64,000 nt of DNA from Paramecium pentaurelia. Its lineage: Eukaryota > Ciliophora > Oligohymenophorea > Peniculida > Parameciidae. Each line of letters opens with the position of its first letter. The first letter of the stretch is position 1. The notes under the pieces were generated by a model. That model worked only from the letters and a program-made list of their open reading frames with translations, was not told the origin of the DNA and searched no databases. The stretch covers positions 176,450 to 240,449 of the forward strand of contig CAJJDO010000056.1 in NCBI GenBank assembly GCA_905183005.1, given 5' to 3'. Shown here one piece after another: positions 61,955-64,000 of this stretch. A program made the position numbers and the translations under genes.

Positions 61955-63301
61955 ATGGCAATCGTACTAATAGGGCCAATTAGCTCAGGGAAAACCACAC
62001 TCTATAACAAAATTACACTGTCATAAGAAACAAAAAATATGGGTGGAAATGCAGTCACTATGAGTTTATTCATGAAAAAATCATGTTTTGGTTCTGGTTT
62101 TTCAGTATTAGATACGAAAGGATTCGGATAAAATTCGAAAAAAATAGATCATATTGCTAGAGTTCTTTCAGCCATATCAGAAGGGCCCATTCATAGAATT
62201 TTTATCACTACTAAATATGCGACAACCAACTCAATTGTCTAAGATCTAGAAAAAATTCTAACTACATTTATGAAATATAGAATTTTGGTCACAGTAATAA
62301 TCACATTTTGGGATTTATGTGAATAAAAAGAATTAGAAAAAAATAAATAAGATATTTAATAAAGACTTGCATAATTTAAAATTAATTCCATTATGTTTGT
62401 TGGAAAGAATGACACCCCTGAGAGTATTTGTAGTAGGATTGATTCCATTATTGCGAATTCTAAAGCATAAAATTAAGTTTTAACTCTTAAGCATTTCTAA
62501 CAGAATTTTGATATATTAGAGTATGATGATGATGAAATACATCAAATTGAAGTATTAAAACTTGAATTAATAAGAAATTATAATAGGTTTTTTTAATAGG
62601 CAACATAAAAAATACAAAACAACAATATTTCAAAAGAATTAATAGTAGATTATTTTTATGCAATAACTTAGTTTGCAAAAGATTTTTTCTAATAGACAAT
62701 AAAAAAGTTTGAGGTTGATATATAACAAATAATAGAAAAATTGGGAGAGTTAGAATAATTTAAGGCTTGTGAAATTCATTTCTAACTTAAGAATACAATA
62801 TTTTAATAGTACGAATAAATTGTTTAACTTGCCCACCAAAAAACTCACAATGGAAAAAATTTCTCTTAATATATAAGAAAATGCTATCATTGCGGATAAA
62901 TTTGGTTCAAAGCAGATGGATGCGAAGGCAATACAGTCTGTGGAAGCCTGAATGAGAACCATCAAGATTATTTCCTCTAAGAGGAAGAGGCTCCTAGAAT
63001 ATTCAAAGTTACATATTTAAAGGAGAATTTGGAAGTCTTTCTTGATAATTCTTTGAAACAAAATGATGTAGTTTTAGATGAAAAAAAGAAACAAAATCAA
63101 ATTATAGATGAAAAATTCAAATTAGGTGGAGTTGGATGTAAAAAAATAATTAATTGGAATGAAATGAAACCATTGACAGAAGAAGAAATGAATGTAATTT
63201 TAGGTATTTTGGATATTCAATTGTGCGAAAAAATGGCATATAAAAATGACCTTGATTTGAAATTATTAGAGTAGAAAACAAATATAAAAAAAACAGCATG
63301 A
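61955..63301 (+). CDS. AIG1/GIMAP-like GTPase with Cys-rich C-terminal region (copy 2)
   Basis: 448 residues, no intron, colinear with the gene at 53372 and clearly its paralogue. The P-loop is intact (MAIVLIGPISSGKTTLYNKI), but switch II reads FSVLDTKGFGQN: the Pro of DTPG is replaced by Lys. Shared landmarks in order are KIDHIARVLSAISEGPIHRI, SIMFVGKNDTPESIC, the Cys block CYHCGQIWFKADGCEGNTVC, FKLGGVGCKKIINWNEMKPL and LGILDIQLCEKM. The coding frame has no TGA, so selection has probably kept it, unlike its companion downstream. The DTKG change may alter GTP hydrolysis. A role in membrane-associated polymer formation, as in AIG1/GIMAP proteins, is inferred only. Confidence 0.86.
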
Positions 63302-63375
63302 TATTTAATAATATTTTTAATAGAATTATTTCAATATGTATATAGATTGTCTCTTTAAAGCTAATTGTTTTTATC

Positions 63376-64000
63376 ATGAATATTATTGTTTTGAAAAAGT
63401 TTCAATAATCCAAAAAGCTATAATATTAATTAAAGTTGATTAAACTAAGGAACAAGCCATAATAAAAATTAATTAAATGAATGTTTAAATATTTAAATTT
63501 TTTAATATTTAATATTCTAGATTATTTCTAAAAAAAATTATGTTTATGAAATATCTGTAAACTTGAATAGAAAGCAAGATAATATGTTTTTTTGTAAAGA
63601 ATAAGATTTCAAAATTAAAATATGTTTAACTGTTAAATCACCTGCAATATTAATTTTCAACTAAGTTTTACTGAAGACTCCACAATTTAATCTGAATTAA
63701 AATATAGAAAAATAATGAGATGATCGATAAATTTCATAAATTTTCAAAAGAGACTCCAATTACATATCTCTTTTTTTTATAGTTATAGAAGGAAAGACAT
63801 GACATTTGTAAAACAAAATTTTTAGATTTATTTATTAGATTAAAAAGTTTAAGTAAAGAATTATATATTAATAGATATAGTTTCGATTTAGGAAATTCAA
63901 ATTTCAAATAATTTTTTATTGATTACTAAAATTAGAAAAATTTATTCACTTTCAAACAGTCAACTTTAGACTTAAAAACAAATTGATGAATATATATATA
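63376..64000 (+). pseudogene. Decaying copy 2 of the pseudo-GTPase-like companion gene, cut by the window edge
   Basis: The start (ATG at 63376, after the same ATC triplet as copy 1) and scattered stretches match the gene at 54894: the region around CAATAATCC, the segment matching 55170-55260, AAATCACCTGC... against 55350, and the end matching 55660-55720 (AAATTTATTCACTTTCAAAC). About 220 bp of copy 1 (roughly 54950-55170) is missing. Frameshifts and TGA codons, as in the part aligning with NLVDYFKQNYGYDKN, break the frame. It follows the copy 2 GTPase by 74 bp, compared with 88 bp in copy 1. It continues past the window. Confidence 0.8.

Noticed and set aside
1..64000. Widespread TAA and TAG in coding frames suggesting mass pseudogenes
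   Set aside because: They fall at Gln positions in conserved motifs (for example YTQG of the TBC domain and PQIG of the deformylase), while TGA ends genes at family-typical lengths. This is the ciliate code.
1..64000. Telomere repeats, tRNA genes, rRNA genes and CRISPR arrays
   Set aside because: No C4A2/C3A3 runs, no T-arm/cloverleaf signatures, no rRNA blocks and no spacer-repeat pattern were seen. The only tandem array is coding.

Overview
The window reads as ciliate nuclear DNA, most probably Paramecium. TAA and TAG occur throughout clearly coding sequence where glutamine fits, and only TGA ends genes. Almost every recognisable gene becomes continuous only after removing very short introns (mostly 21-36 nt, GTA...TAG). 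The DNA is strongly AT-rich and most genes are packed tens of bases apart. I saw no telomere repeats, tRNA, rRNA or CRISPR array. All reading frames below use the ciliate code (TAA/TAG = Gln, TGA = stop).

Layout. 0-31 kb is a dense gene region with ordinary eukaryotic functions: a partial TPR-like protein, a Myb/SANT protein, a secreted GH31 alpha-glucosidase, a zinc-ribbon/VWA protein, ATG8, a C2-domain protein with a small coiled-coil neighbour, a two-domain Coa1/Tim21-like membrane protein, an unknown protein, a divergent peptide deformylase, histone H2A, arginyltransferase ATE1, a TBC RabGAP, an FCP1/SCP-type phosphatase, CFAP144/FAM183, a DHHC palmitoyltransferase, a WD40 protein, a protein kinase, a coiled-coil protein and a RAP-domain protein. 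31.3-52.2 kb is one giant, apparently intronless minus-strand gene of 6,967 codons. It encodes a type I membrane protein with about 13 Cys-rich blocks and a 1.8-kb DPT/NPT tripeptide repeat array built on a 63-bp higher-order unit.

52-64 kb is looser and holds the most unusual content. A two-gene cassette, an AIG1/GIMAP-like GTPase followed by a coiled-coil pseudo-GTPase-like protein, occurs twice in the same order and orientation about 8.6 kb apart. The GTPase is intact in both copies, but the second companion gene is decaying. Between the copies lie a PG-rich (SHIPPO-type) axonemal protein gene, two small overlapping ORFs, a broken Tc1/mariner/IS630 transposase and a broken non-LTR-type reverse transcriptase. 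This looks like a duplicated GTPase locus with a mobile-element graveyard inside it, which is unexpected if this is a somatic (macronuclear) chromosome.

The housekeeping genes do not form operons. Some neighbours share very short spacers: 18 bp between the start codons of the divergent DHHC and WD40 genes, and 28 bp between consecutive same-strand genes in two places. Promoters must therefore be tiny or overlap the neighbouring gene. Two themes recur: cilia and membranes (CFAP144, PG-rich repeat protein, palmitoyltransferase, RabGAP) and organelle upkeep (ATG8, Coa1-like, peptide deformylase, RAP).
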